A stretch of DNA of 64,000 nucleotides from Pelobates cultripes (taxonomy: Eukaryota > Chordata > Amphibia > Anura > Pelobatidae), in NCBI GenBank assembly GCA_933207985.1, contig OW240913.1:359396856-359460855 (forward strand). The letters run 5' to 3'. Positions within the stretch are counted from its first letter, which is position 1; every line of letters begins with the position of its first letter. Below the pieces are notes generated by a model. The model saw nothing but the letters and a program-made list of their open reading frames with translations. It ran no database searches and had not been told where the DNA came from. Position numbers and translations under genes: made by a program. This document shows positions 46,919 to 59,137 of this stretch, piece after piece.

Positions 46919-47448
46919 AATTATTGATAGACTGCTGAGTCCATACACACACACACAGACTGCTGAGTCCATACACACACACACACACACAGACTGCTGA
47001 GTCCATACACACACACACACACACAGACTGCTGAGTCCATACACACACACACAGACTGCTGAGTCCATACACACACACACACACAGACTGCTGAGTCCAT
47101 ACACACACACACAGACACACACAGACTGCTGAGTCCACACACAGACTGCTGAGTCCATACACACACACACAGACTGCTGAGTCCATACACACCAGACTGC
47201 TGAGTCCACACACACACAGACTGCTGAGTCCATACACACACACACAGACTGCTGAGTAAATACACACACACACACAGACTGCTGAGTCCATACACACACA
47301 CACAGACTGCTGAGTAAATACACACACACACACACACAGACTGCTGAGTCCATACACACACACACAGACTGCTGAGTAAATACACACACACACACAGACT
47401 GCTGAGTAAATACACACAAACAGACACACATTGCTGAGTCCATACACA
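46919..47448. repeat. Minisatellite CAGACTGCTGAGTCCATA(CA)n, about 17 units
   Basis: Units of 26-40 bp, varying in the number of CA steps; some carry GAGTAAATA instead of GAGTCCATA. Minus-strand frames of up to 260 codons (VCVCVYGLSS type) are artefacts. Confidence 0.88.
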
Positions 47449-48240
47449 CCGCCCTTTACACCTGGCAGTCAGTATAGAGAGAGCCACCTCCATCTTATCT
47501 CCCTGTCAATCATTGTTATAAGCCCCGCCCTTTACACCTGGCAGTCAGTGTAGAGAGAGCCACCTCCATCTTAGCTCCCTGTCAGTCATTGTTATAAGCT
47601 CCGCCCTTTACACCTGGCAGTCAGTGTAGAGAGAGCCACCTCCATCTTAGCTCCCTGTCAGTCATTGTTATAAGCTCCGCCCTTTACACCTGGCAGTCAG
47701 TATAGAGAGAGCTACCTCCATCTTAGCTCCCTGTCAGTCATTGTTATAAGCTCCGCCCTTTACACCTGGCAGTCAGTATAGAGAGAGCCACCTCCATCTT
47801 AGCTCCCTGTCAATCATTGTTATAAGCTCCGCCCTTTACACCTGGCAGTCAGTATAGAGAGAGCCACCTCCATCTTAGCTCCCTGTCAATCATTGTTATA
47901 AGCTCCGCCCTTTACACCTGGCAGTCAGTATAGAGAGAGCCACCTCCATCTTAGCTCCCTGTCAATCATTGTTACAAGCTCCGCCCTTTACACCTGGCAG
48001 TCAGTATAGAGAGAGCCACCTCCATCTTAGCTCCCTGTCAATCATTGTTATAAGCTCCGCCCTTTACACCTGGCAGTCAGTATAGAGAGAGCCACCTCCA
48101 TCTTAGCTCCCTGTCAGTCATTGTTATAAGCTCCGCCCTTTACACCTGGCAGTCAGCATAGAGAGAGCCGCCTCCATCTTAGCTCCCTGTCAGTCATTGT
48201 TATAAGCTCCGCCCTTTACACCTGGCAGTCAGCATAGAGA
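47449..48240. repeat. 76-bp minisatellite, 10 full units plus a part unit
   Basis: Unit starts CCGCCCTTTACACCTGGCAG; starts fall every 76 bp from 47449 to 48209. Units differ at a few sites (GTCAATCATT or GTCAGTCATT; AGTATAGAG, AGTGTAGAG or AGCATAGAG). It directly follows the previous array and directly precedes hAT copy 1. Confidence 0.92.
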
Positions 48241-48897
48241 AAACACACAGACAGTGCCAGATTAAGAGCTCAGTGGGCCTGGTGCTGACAATTATGACGG
48301 GCCTAATTACAGAATCATATCGACCAAAAACAGTAAAACACTCCCAAGCGTCATGTATCTGATGGAGATGGTGCTGGAGAGAAATAAAAACAGCAGCTAT
48401 AAGAAAACACATACCCTAGGCTAATCTCTCTCTAATTTATGTTTTCATCTTTCAAGTAAATCCATAACCCCTAACAGCAGTGTCCAGTCAAGCAGGAAGT
48501 CAATGGACACGGTAAAAGGGTGTGCCACTGACACAAATCACGTAACCTGCCAAAAGGGGCGAACATGCCCAAAAAGAGGACATGTCTGCCCAAAGAATTA
48601 GAAGGCCAGCCTGGTATGAATGCATGTCAGGCTGCATGCCAATCATGCAGCTGGCCAACTAAGGGCATACTATGCAGAGAGCACCCTGAGCTTGGCATAA
48701 ATGCATCTAATGATGCGGTCGCTCAATGCTTTCGAAGGACTGTCCCCTAGCACTCGCTGGTCCACTTGTCTCCTTACCTTCTTACTAGCAGGCAGAAGCT
48801 CCTGGTATATAGTCTGGAACAGAGAAAAGCTGTATGTAGTGAGTGTAGAAGAAAGGGAACATGCCACAGTGTTCGAGAGACCAAAGTCAGCATTACT

Positions 48898-49491
48898 TTA
48901 AAGGATCACTATAGGGTCAGGAGCACAAACATAAATTCCTGACCTTATTGTGTTAACACCACCATCCCTGGGCCCGTCATGCCTCCATAAATATAGTAAA
49001 AATCTTACTGTATTCAAGCCTGAAGCTGTAACTCTGCATGCTGTTAGACTCAGAAAAACAAGCAGTCTGCTGACATCATTTGAAGTGGTGGCCTAATCCA
49101 ATCACAGTGCTTCCCCATAGGATTGTCTGAGACTGACAAAGAGGCAGATCAGAGGCAGAGCCAGCATGATTCAAACACAGCCCTGGCCAATCAGCATCTC
49201 CTCATAGAGATGAATTGAATCAATGAATCTCTATGAGGAAAGTTCAGTGTCTGCATGCAGAGGGAGGAGACACTGAATGTTTGGATGCATTTTAGGCAGC
49301 CATGACCCAGGAAGGATCTCTAACAGCCATCTGAGGAGTGGCCAGTGAAGTTATCACCAGGCTGTAATGTAAACACTGCATTTTCTCTGAAAAGACAGTG
49401 TTTACAGCAAAAAGCCTGAAGGTAATGATTCTACTCACCAGAACAAATTCAATAAGCTGTAGTTGTTCTGGTGACTCTAGTGTCCCTTTAA
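48898..49491. mobile_element. T2 MITE inside hAT copy 1
   Basis: Same element and same position as the one at 53194: TTAAAGGATCACTATAGG ... TCTAGTGTCCCTTTAA. Confidence 0.8.
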
Positions 49492-49739
49492 CTATATTCA
49501 TTGTCAGCCAGTCCACACAAGTTTTGTTCCCATACATCCCTCTTAAGTTTCCATACTTAAGTAAGAGTATGTGAAAAGTAGTTAGGGTTGCCACCTTTCT
49601 TGGAAAAACATACCGGCCTTGCTAATTTGCATAATTAAATATGTATGGGTGACATCACATGATGTAAATCACAAGGAGTAACATAAGAGAAAATGCCTTA
49701 AAATCACCAAAAAAACTACTTAGTTTGATTCTGCTGTAT

Positions 49740-50340
49740 AGATGGATTCCTCCCAGTGGCCCCATGTCTCCCAGTGCCCCCATGTGTCGATTACTCCAGG
49801 TCTCAGTGTTCCTATGTATCAGTGTCTCAGTGCCACATGTCTCCCAGTGTCCCCTAGTGTCGTGTCCCCAGGTCTCCCAGTGATCCTATGTATCACAGTG
49901 TCTCAATGCCCCATGTCTCCCTGTGTCCCCATGTATCCCAGGGTCCCCATGTCACTAGGAAGACAGGAAGACCTGGGGACATGGGAAGACCTAGGGACAC
50001 GGAGACACCAGTGACACTGGGAGACTAGGGGACTCTGGCTGGGATGCATGGAGACACTGGGAAAATAGGGGACACTTGAAGACATGGGGACACAGACACC
50101 ATGGACACAGACACTAGAGACACTGGCTGGGAGACATGGGGACATTGATACAATTGAGGCACTGGGAGACATGGAGGCACTAGGAGACATGGGGACATTG
50201 ATACACTGGCAGACTTGGGGCACTGGGAGACTAGGGGGCACTGAGACACCAGGGACACTGGCTGGGAGACATGGGGACACTGGGAAACATGGGGACACTG
50301 TGTCCCCATGTGTCTGTGTCATAATGTCTCCCAGTGTCCC
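49740..50340. repeat. Minisatellite GACACTGGGAGACATGGG in hAT copy 1, in both orientations
   Basis: The left half reads CCCCATGTCTCCCAGTGTC and the right half its complement GACACTGGGAGACATGGGG, in 8-20-bp steps, so the array is a large imperfect hairpin. The matching array in copy 2 is at 54044-54740. Confidence 0.8.
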
Positions 50341-50447
50341 TTAGTGTCTCAGTGTATGTCTCCTTGCAGCCTTTCCCCCATCCCTTACTTCCCTGAGCTG
50401 TAGGCTTTCTCTGCAGGGTGGGAGTTGCTGTCTGGACTCTCTGTAGC

Positions 50448-50820
50448 TGCCATAGGAAAGCATTGTGAGGGTTTCGCGCATGCGCAGAATAATTCCCAGC
50501 TGGCCAATCAGTATCTCCTCATAGTGATACATTGAATCAATGCATCTCTATAAGGAGCGTTCAGCATCTCAATGCAGAGCGTGAAGATGCTGAGCGTCAG
50601 CGCTGCATGTTGTGCAGCACTGACCCAAGAACCTCCTCCAGGGGCTGTCTGAGTGACTGCCACTGGACGTGTCTCTGGGCTGTAATGTGAATGTAATGTG
50701 TCTCTGGGCTTCTCTGAAAAGGCAGTGTTTACAGGGAAGATCATGCAAGGTAAGGATATAGGCAAAATAATGACTACATTAAGCTGTAGTTGTTGTTCTG
50801 GTGGCTCTAGTGTCCCTTTT
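50448..50820. mobile_element. T2 MITE right part at the broken end of hAT copy 1
   Basis: Starts CATAGGAAAGCATTG (an internal T2 block) and ends GGCTCTAGTGTCCCTTTT. The left part is missing, so the join at 50447 lies inside both elements. Confidence 0.65.
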
Positions 50821-50884
50821 CTTTGCAATGCATGACCTGGCTGTGTCTGGACTGAAAAGTATTATGATACCATTTGCTAAATCG

Positions 50885-51409
50885 TTAAAGGGACACTAAG
50901 GTCACCAAAACACTTTAGTTTAATGAATCTAAAGATGGTGTATAGATCATGCCCCTGCAGTCTCACTGCTCAATTCTCTGCCCTTTCGGAGTTAAATCCC
51001 TTACACAGCCCTAGTCACACCTTTCTCCATGTGACTACCACAGTCTTCCTAAATATTTAGAATGTTTACACTTCCTTTATTGCACAGTCTGTTTAATTTA
51101 GAGTTTCTTATCTCCTGTTCTGTTAATAGCCTGCTAGACCTTGCAGGAGCCTCCTGTGTGTGATTAGTTCAGTTTACGGAGCAACATATGCCAACTTCTA
51201 AAGTAAGCTAACATCTGATAAAAAAAATGAAACCATTTTGTTTTCATGCAGGCTGTGTCGGTCACAGCCATGGGAGGTGTGACAAGTGCTGCATAAAGAG
51301 AAACAAAAGTGGCAGAGAATTGGAGCAGTGAAACTACAGAGGCATGATCTATACACAAAAACTGCTTCATTAAGCTAAAGTTGTTTTGGTGACTATAGTG
51401 TGACTTTAA
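50885..51409. mobile_element. T2 MITE
   Basis: TTAAAGGGACACTAAGGTCACC ... GGTGACTATAGTGTGACTTTAA. Same subfamily as 11520 and 26215. Confidence 0.78.
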
Positions 51410-52518
51410 TATAAATTTAAAAGAATAAATGTAACATCTCACGAAAACCAGGTTAACATAAGTTATAGGGTGAGTTTCAGTGTTTGATGGTATGCATTAC
51501 AGAGAAGTGACAGTTCCCCTTTAAAGCCAAGAAGATAAGTGTAGGAATGACTCCCTCTAGTGTTCGCTTCTTGGTAATGTAATTTTATAGCACTGTGAAA
51601 ATGTAACTTTTAAATGTAATGAGGGTATTATGGATGAAGTTTGCCGGTTGGCAGCCTTTGCTGGAGTACCATATGTTGCCTGTCCTTGTAGGCACTGCTC
51701 CATTCTGACTTTTCCATCGTGAAGAGGGTTATGGCACCATTATCATAATATGGTCCAAAATCTATCCCCAGCTCGGTCTGTTCTCAGGTATCATAGTACA
51801 GATAGCCAAACTTACATTATAAGGTCAACTTCCTGGAGTGCTTTGTCAGCCATGATAATAATGCATTCTGATTTCATATACTGACAATAATAACCTCGTA
51901 CTGTTCCTAAAATATTACTGCTCACGTGTGCCCAAAGCTGGCACTAGCCTCGATCTTTTGGAGCCGGAGAGGGTTTTAAAGGGCAACGTCACCTCATAAA
52001 ATATTAATATAATAAAGGATAATAGTTATGCTTTTTTAGCGAGTATTAAAAAGTAATAGATTTTAAAAATATTTTTTAAAAATGAGAAAACGTATTCCTC
52101 CTTTAGTAAATGCCAGGATCCTTCAGCAGTATACCTGCACCTTGGGTCAGACAGTGTTTGGATCTGACAGTTAGTCTCTATGGTCTTCGCTGCTTCACTC
52201 CCTGGACAGAATCAAACCACCCTCCTCAACGCTAGATGATATGGCTCTGGATAATGAACCTCCATGTGGCTTTATGTTAAAGCTGAAGTGGTGCCCATGA
52301 ACTGCCGTCCATCGTTGCTTTGTCGGTTTTGCAAGTTCTTGCAGCTCTAAAGACACCAAACTAATGAGGAGCAGCTTGATGATTTGCACCTTTGCTGAAG
52401 CCATGTCTCCTTCTTGTAACAGTCATTGTGTCACTGTCAGGCAGCCTCTGGGTCCATGCATCCTGTGTCTTGTCCTGAAACGCAAGATTGACACACATGT
52501 GGTCCGGAATATGGGACT
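51410..52518. other. Intergenic stretch, nothing coding recognised
   Basis: AT-rich, with a T2-like start (TTAAAGGGCAACG) at 51976 whose partner end I could not place. A similar start (TTAAAGGGCAACTG) is at 45682. Confidence 0.4.
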
Positions 52519-53193
52519 TTAAAGGGATCCTAAACTAAGTGTAAAAGGGTCACAGCCAGGGCCAGATTAACAGCCCAATGGGCCTGGTGCTGACATTTAT
52601 GACGGGCCTAATTACAGAATCATATCGACCAAATACACTCCCAAGCGTCATGTATCTGATGGAGATGGTGCTGGAGAGAAAGAAAACAGCAGCTATAAGA
52701 AAACACATACTCTATGCTAATCTCCCTCTAATTTATGTTTTCATCTTTCAAGTAAATCCATAACACCTAACAGCAGTGTCCAGTCAAGCAGGAAGTCAAT
52801 GGGCATGGTAAAAGGGTGTGCCACTGACACAAATCACGTAACCTGCCAAAAGGGGCGAACATGCCCAAAAAGAGGACATGTCTGCCCAAAGAATTAGAAG
52901 GCCAGCCTGGCATGAATGCATGTCATACTGATTGCCAATCTTGCAGCTGGCCAACTTAGGGCATACTATGCAGACAGCACCCTGAGCTTGGCATAAATGC
53001 ATCTAATGATGCGCTCGCTCCACGCTTTCTAAGGACTGTCCCCTAGCACTCGCTGGTCCACTTGTCTACTTACCTTCTTACTAGCAGGCAGACGCTCCTG
53101 GTATATAGTCTGGGACAGAGAAAAGCTGTATGTAGTGAGTGTAGAAGAAAGGAAACATGCCACAGTGTTAGAGAGACCAAAGTCAGCATTACC

Positions 53194-53794
53194 TTAAAGG
53201 ATCACTATAGGGTCAGGAACACAAACATGAATTCCTGACCCTATAGTGTTAACACCACCATCCAACCCCCCTGACCCCCTCTTATGCCTCAATAAATATA
53301 GTAAAAATCTTACTGTATTCAAGCCTGAAGCTGTAACTCTGCATGCTGTTAGACTCAGAAAAACAAGCAGTCTGCTGACATCATTAGAAGTGGTGGCCTG
53401 ATCCAATCAGAGTGCTTCCCCATAGGATTGGCTGAGACTGACAAAACGGCAGATCAGGGGAAGAGCCAGCATGATTCAAACACAGCCCTGGCCAATCAGC
53501 ATCTCCTCAGAGATAAATTGAATAAATTAATCTCTATGAGGAAAGTTCAGTGTCTGCATGCAGAGGGAGGAGACACTGAACGTTTGGATGCATTTTAGGC
53601 AGCCATGACCCAGGAAGGATCTCTAACAGCCATCTAAGGAGTGGCCAGTGAAGTTATCACTAGGCTGTAATGTAAAGACTGCATTTTCTCTGAAAAGACA
53701 GTGTTTACAGCAAAAAGCCTGAAGGTAATGATTCTACTCACCAGAACAAATTCAATAAGCTGTAGTTATTCTGGTGACTATAGTGTCCCTTTAA
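53194..53794. mobile_element. T2 MITE inside hAT copy 2
   Basis: TTAAAGGATCACTATAGG ... CTATAGTGTCCCTTTAA. It has the GGGTCAGGA / TCCTGACCC hairpin near its left end. The same insertion is in hAT copy 1, so it predates the spread of this hAT. Confidence 0.8.
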
Positions 53795-54043
53795 CTATAT
53801 TCATTGTCAGCCAGTCCACACAAGTTTTGTTCCCATACATCCCTCTTAAGTTTCCATACTTAAGTAAGAGTATGTGAAAAGTAGTTAGGGTTGCCACCTT
53901 TCTTGGAAAAACATACCGGCCTTACTAATTTGCATAATTAAATATGTATGGGTGACATCACATGATGTAAATCACAAGGAGTGACATAAGAGAAAATGCT
54001 GTAAAGTCACCCAAAAACTACTTAATTTGATTATGTTGTATAG

Positions 54044-54740
54044 ATGGATTCCTCCCAGTGCCCCCATGTGTCGATTACTCCAGGTCTCAGCGTTCCTATG
54101 TATCAGTGTCTCAGTGCCCCATGTCTCCCAGTGTCCCCTAGTGTCGTGTCCCCAGGTCTCCCAGTGACCCTATGTATCACAGTGTCCCTATGTATCACAG
54201 TGTCTCAATGCCCCATGTCTCCCTGTGTCCTCCAGTATTCCCATGTGTCTATGTCCCCATGTATGTGTCACTAGGACTCTAGGAAGACGGGGAGACCTGG
54301 GGACACGGGGAGACCTAGGGACACGGAGACACCACTGACACTGGGAAACTAAGGGACACTGGCTGGGACACATGGGGACACTGGGAGAGGACACTTGAAG
54401 ACATGGGGACACAGACACTAGAGACACTGGCTGGGGGACATGGAGATATTGAGACATGGGGACACTGAGACACCAGGGCCACAGACTCTAGGGACACTAG
54501 CTTGGAGACATGGGGACATTGAGACACTTGAGGCACTGGGAGACATGGAGGCACTAGGAGACATGGGGACAGTGAGACACTGGGAGACTAGGGGTCACTG
54601 GGAGACTAGGGGGCACTGAGACACCAGGGACACTGGCTAGGAGACATGGGGACACTGTGTCCCCATGTGTCTGTGTCATAATGTCTCCCAATGTCCCTTA
54701 GTGTCTCAGTGTCTGCCATAATGTCTCCCAATGCCCCTTA
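54044..54740. repeat. Minisatellite GACACTGGGAGACATGGG in hAT copy 2, in both orientations
   Basis: Same unit and same switch of orientation as in copy 1 (CCCAGTGTC type before about 54260, GACACTGGG type after, then switching back near 54655). Long open frames here are repeat artefacts. Confidence 0.8.
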
Positions 54741-55021
54741 GTGTCTCAGTGTATGTCTCCTTGCAGCCTTTCCCCCATCCCTTACTTCCCTGAGCTGTAG
54801 GCTGTCTCTGCAGGGTGGGAGTTGCTGTCTGGACTCTCTGTAGCTGCACCCGTGCAGATCAGTGAGTATAGATAGGCAGGGAGGGATATGCTGGAACTTC
54901 CTATCCCTGCCTCTCTCCACATACACAGCGACCCCTACTGGCCAGTGCCGGCCAGGCAGCCTCAAATACTGGCTGTGCCAATAAAATAAAAGCCAGGTGG
55001 AATCCCTAAGAGTAGTGTGTG

Positions 55022-55069
<48 letters not shown>

Positions 55070-55317
55070 TTTTTAAATCAATGGGCCTATTCCATGGGCC
55101 TGGGCTTGGGCCTGGAGCTGCAGCTCCATCAGCCCCTATGTTAATCCGGCCCTGGTCACCGCACCCAGACTACTTCAATACGCTGAAGTGGTCTTGGTGC
55201 CCACAGTGTCCCTTTAAGAACATATTTAATTTAAAACAAAGAAAAGTCCTCTTTGCTCGCTAATACTTTCAGATTTCAGCAAAGGTTATTATGTTGGTTA
55301 GGGTACAAAGACACCCC

Positions 55318-56050
55318 ACGGGTGCAAGGCCGGCGCTTCCATAAGGCAGCACAGGCAGCCACCTGACATCGCACCGTTTTGGGAGCACAAATATCCGGAT
55401 GACCAGCAGGAGGGACATGCACAGCGCTCTTCTCCTGCTGGTCACTTCTTGTAGCGTAGCTGAGTACTAGCATGCCACGGACTGTGTGGAGGGGGCTGGG
55501 ATATGAACACGACATACCTCTACTCCCCATGTAGCACAAAGCGCGACTGGCACCCAGCAAAGGCGGAACTACCACCGGCCCCCCAGAGAGTAGCAGGAGA
55601 GTCAGTCCCTAACTCCCAACTACTTCAGCCAGCATACTGGACCTCAGGGAAGCCATAAAAGTATGACACACACAGACACACTGACAGATACACACTGATA
55701 TACAGACACACTGACAGACATACAGAGACATACAGACACATTGACAGACATACACACAGACACACTGACAGATTGAAGCAATGACAGACATACAGAGACA
55801 GACACGGACAGACAGACACACTCACACTAACAGACATACAGATACACAGATACACACAGACACACTGAAAAACATACAGATACACACAGACACACTGGTT
55901 GACAGACAGACACACAGATACACACAGACAGTGACAGACATACAGATATACACACACTAATAGACAGACTGACAGACACACACACACAGACTCACTGACA
56001 GACAGATACACACACTGACAGACAGACAGTTATACAGATACACACACAAA
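55318..56050. mobile_element. hAT fragment related to the 28891 element, plus CA-rich microsatellite
   Basis: AGGCCGGCGCTTCCATAAGG and CAGCACAGGCAGCCACCTGA match the left end of the 28891 element (GGCCGGCGCGTCCATAAGG). From 55660 on it is (CACACTGACAGACATACAGA)n. The right end is not seen; the piggyBac begins just after. Confidence 0.6.
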
Positions 56051-56398
56051 TCCAGGCGGCCGTAACCCCTTAGTGACCAGGCCATTTTTCAATTTTATTA
56101 CCGTTAAGGACCAGGGCTCTTTTTACATTTCTGCAGTGGTTGTGTTTAGATGTAATTTGCCTCTTACACATTTACTGTACCCATACATATTATATACCAT
56201 TTTTCTCGCTATTAAATGTTCATTCTAAAGATACCATTATTTTCATCATATCATATAATTTACTAGAAAACAAAAAGTAAAATATGATGAAAAATGGAAA
56301 AAAAAAAAACCACAGCTGGCCATCATGCATCCATGTCCCAGTTGGGACATTTCTGAAGCCGGCCAATGTAATTCACCCCCGTCAAACCGTATGTTTTT

Positions 56399-57420
56399 GA
56401 AAAGTACACACCCTAGGGCATTTCACATGGTGGCATTTCAACACTTTCCATGCACTAATTCTACCACCAGTCTCTGTCAAACGTTTGGGTAGTCATTTTT
56501 TTTTTTTTTGTGGCGTTATTTTTCACTCACACATTCTACTTTGGGCATAGATTCTCAGCTCCTATTAGGTGTTACTGCCAAAGGACACCCCAATATGTGC
56601 TCGGCAACATCTCCCGAGTACAGCGATACTACCAATGCATATGTGTGTCGGGTTCACTGGGAGGTGCAAAGCAAAATGTCTGATATACGTTTTTCAAATT
56701 TTACATATCTTGTTTGCCTATTTGGGGGCCTGATCAGATATCCCAATGTATTTTCTTGCCATGAGCATGCATATATTTGAAAAGTTGACACCCTGCAGTA
56801 TTGTATATGGAGTGTTTTGATGCCTTTGATGTAATAATTTTAGTCAAAAAAAGTTGAAGAACGTGTGTGGAGGTAACTGTTCAATCTTCATTTTTTTCAC
56901 ACGCACACTGCTTTTTGACTGTGATTTAGTAGAGCCCATTGTAGGTTATTGCAAGAAAACACCCCAGGTTGTTTTCTGCAAGGCCTCCTTAGGACACCCA
57001 TGCCCCCCATGCCCCCCATGCATAGGTTTGCCAGGATTTTGGGAAGGTATGGTTACAATTGTATGACTTGCAATTTGAGTTGAAATTGAGAGTATTTCTT
57101 CTGATAGGCCTATCTTTAGCTTTGGGCTTATCACATACCACAGTTTTATATATCGCCATGAAAGGGTACATACTTGAAACGTAGACACCCCAAGGTATTG
57201 CATGTGGAGTACTTTGATGCAACTTTTTTTAGCCAGACAAAAAATAACAAAGTTGAAGAAAGTGTGTGGAGGTAACTGTTCAATCCTCATTTTTACACAA
57301 ACATTGCTTTTTGACTGATTTAGGAGAGCCCATTGTTGGTTATTGCAAGAAAACACCCCAGGTTGTTTTCTGCAAGGCCTCATTAGGACACCCATGCCCC
57401 CCATGCATAGGGTAAATGTA
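56399..57420. repeat. Diverged tandem units of about 380-397 bp inside the piggyBac element
   Basis: Three unit starts share a GAAAAGT-type start and CACCC: 56399, 56779 and 57176. The last two units also share GTGTGGAGGTAACTGTTCAA and AAAACACCCCAGGTTGTTTT. They lie between the transposase 3' end and the left terminus and are non-coding. Confidence 0.75.
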
Positions 57421-57446
57421 ACAACCCCCCCCAAAAATTTTTTTTT

Positions 57447-59137
57447 TTAAAAAATAAATAAAAAATGGACCAGCGTGTGGTATTGTTTGAAGCAGGCTCC
57501 AATGCAGAGTCCAGGCCAATCAGGACAGTGATATACACTATCTTTTCTCTGCCCCCTCTTAGAACAAACCCTGCATCTTTTTAGGGGATTCTGCTTTGCC
57601 ACAGTAGGGGGAATTTTAAAAATAAAGTGTGTAGCCCCAACTCTGCTCTCTCCCATCACTGCCTGGAGAGCAGTTGCATCCCGGGGTTTGCTTTTTTGAA
57701 CAACAAAAAAGCGTTGTGGGTTGCAATCTGCATTAGGTAGATTGCAACCTTTTTGTACCAGGCCCTTGTCTTTCGTATAATTAGGTAGGGCTGCAGCAGC
57801 TGATCTGCCAGATCAACCCCACCTATATGCCGGTTATAGGCCTTGATGCACACTGGCTTCCTTGTTCTCTCAGCTCTGCAACGTACAGGGACCTCCACAG
57901 TCCCCTCAGTGTGGATGGTGGTAAGAAGGTACACATCCTTCTTGTCTCTGTACTTAACTGCCAACAGCTCCTCTTGGCGCAGAGCTGAGGTCTCCCCCCT
58001 TGGTAGCCGGGTGCGTGCAAGTTGTCCTGGGAAACCTGTGCTGTTCTTTTTGATTGTGCCGCAAGCTACTGTTTAAAACAGTACAGTAGCTTGAACAAAG
58101 GGACACTTGTATAAAAATTGTCAGTATACAAGTGGTACCCTTTGTTCATCAGGGGGAATATCAGGTCCCAGACAATCTTGCCACTGGTTCCCATATGTTC
58201 TGGGCAACCTGGAGGGTAAAGGTGGCTATCCTTTCCCTCGTACACCCGGAAGGCCTGAGTATAACCAGTCTCGCTATCACAGAGCTTATACATCTTTACA
58301 CCATACCTAGAATGCTTAGAAGGAACATACTGCTTGAATCCCAGCCTTCCCTTATACTCCATCAGGGATTCATTCACACATATATTCCTTCCAGGTGTAT
58401 AAGCCTCTGCAAACCTGGAAGCCAAGTGGGTAATCAGGGGGCGGATTTTATACAGCCTGTCAAACTAGGGATGCTCCCTAGGGGGGATACAGGCTGTTGT
58501 CGCTGAAGTGCATGAAATGCCGAATCATTTCATACCTCTTCCTCAACATACATTGGGAGTAAATGGGGGTAGAGCAGATGGGGCTACTGCTCCAGTAGGA
58601 GCGGATGGAAGGCTTCTTTATGATGCCCATCAGCATAGTCAATGCCCAGAATCTTTTAAATTCTGGCACATCGATGGGGGCCCATTGCTGCTTTGCCAAA
58701 AAAGAGTCAGGATTTGTAGCTCGGAATTGATGGGCATATAAATTAGTTTGGGTGACAATGTTCCCCAATACATCATCGCCCAGAAACACCTCCATAAACT
58801 GCTGAGGGCTAAATCATGTGACATCCAAATTAATGCCAGGATTTGCAGTAAAGGATGGGATGTCTGGCCTCTGGCGATGAGGCACTACCCACTCCACAGC
58901 AGTTCTGCCAGCTGGAGCAGCACGTCTCCTCCTGGCAGGGGGACTAGCAGGCACAGATACAACATCACTAGATACATCACTAGCAGCAGACACTGTATCT
59001 AGTGATGATGTATCTGAGCACCTGGCAGGGTGAAAATCAGGGTCGGAGTCTGACATAGACGCGTCAGACTCTAGCGCAAGGGTGGCATATGACTGCTCAG
59101 CGCTGGTTGACTTCCGTGACCCATGTGACATGATCAT
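57447..59137 (-). pseudogene. piggyBac transposase pseudogene (PGBD4-like)
   Basis: Reading on the minus strand, the Asp/Ser-rich N-terminus starts at MSHGSRKS, followed by RRRRA and then the DDE transposase domain (MLMGIIKKPSIRSYW, LMEYKGRLGFKQYVPSKHSR, YHLYTDNFYTS, KDVYLLTT, YNRHIGGVDLADQ). It ends in a Cys-rich zinc finger with CRVCSKRGQ and ACFKQYHT. Breaks: in-frame TGA near 58815, frameshift near 58480, in-frame TAG near 58465, frameshift near 58075 and frameshift near 57657. The first catalytic Asp, normally in a DES motif, reads NES near 58365; the Asp of YTDN and of KKDV remain. It cannot make a working transposase. Confidence 0.88.

Larger units (their letters stand above)
48252..50447. 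mobile_element. hAT transposon copy 1, truncated at its right end
   Basis: It starts CAGTGCCAGATTAAGAG and parallels copy 2 base for base with scattered changes, including the internal T2 MITE and the minisatellite. The match stops at TCTGTAGCTGC near 50447, where T2-type sequence begins, so the right terminus is missing. It follows directly on the 76-bp minisatellite. Confidence 0.82.
52557..55154. mobile_element. hAT transposon copy 2, about 2.6 kb, complete, inside a T2 MITE
   Basis: Ends CAGGGCCAGATTAA and TTAATCCGGCCCTG; flanking 8-bp repeats GTCACAGC (52549-52556) and GTCACCGC (55155-55162) differ by one base. It contains a T2 MITE (53194-53794), a GACACTGGGAGACATGGG minisatellite and a TA run near its right end. 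No transposase frame. Its 5' 2.2 kb match the sequence at 48252-50447. Confidence 0.85.
52519..55217. mobile_element. T2 (Kolobok-type) MITE split by the 2.6-kb hAT
   Basis: The left part TTAAAGGGATCC (52519 on) and right part ending CAGTGTCCCTTTAA (55214-55217 is the TTAA) rejoin across the hAT target repeats. The right part holds the usual CACCCAGAC-ACTTCA block. Confidence 0.72.

Noticed and set aside
46667..47493. Minus-strand open frames up to 260 codons (VCVCV repeats)
   Set aside because: They are translations of a CA-rich minisatellite; three overlapping frames are open at once, which is expected from the repeat and not from a gene.
55609..56011. Cys/Val/Ser-rich minus-strand frames
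   Set aside because: CACTGACAGACA microsatellite, same reason.
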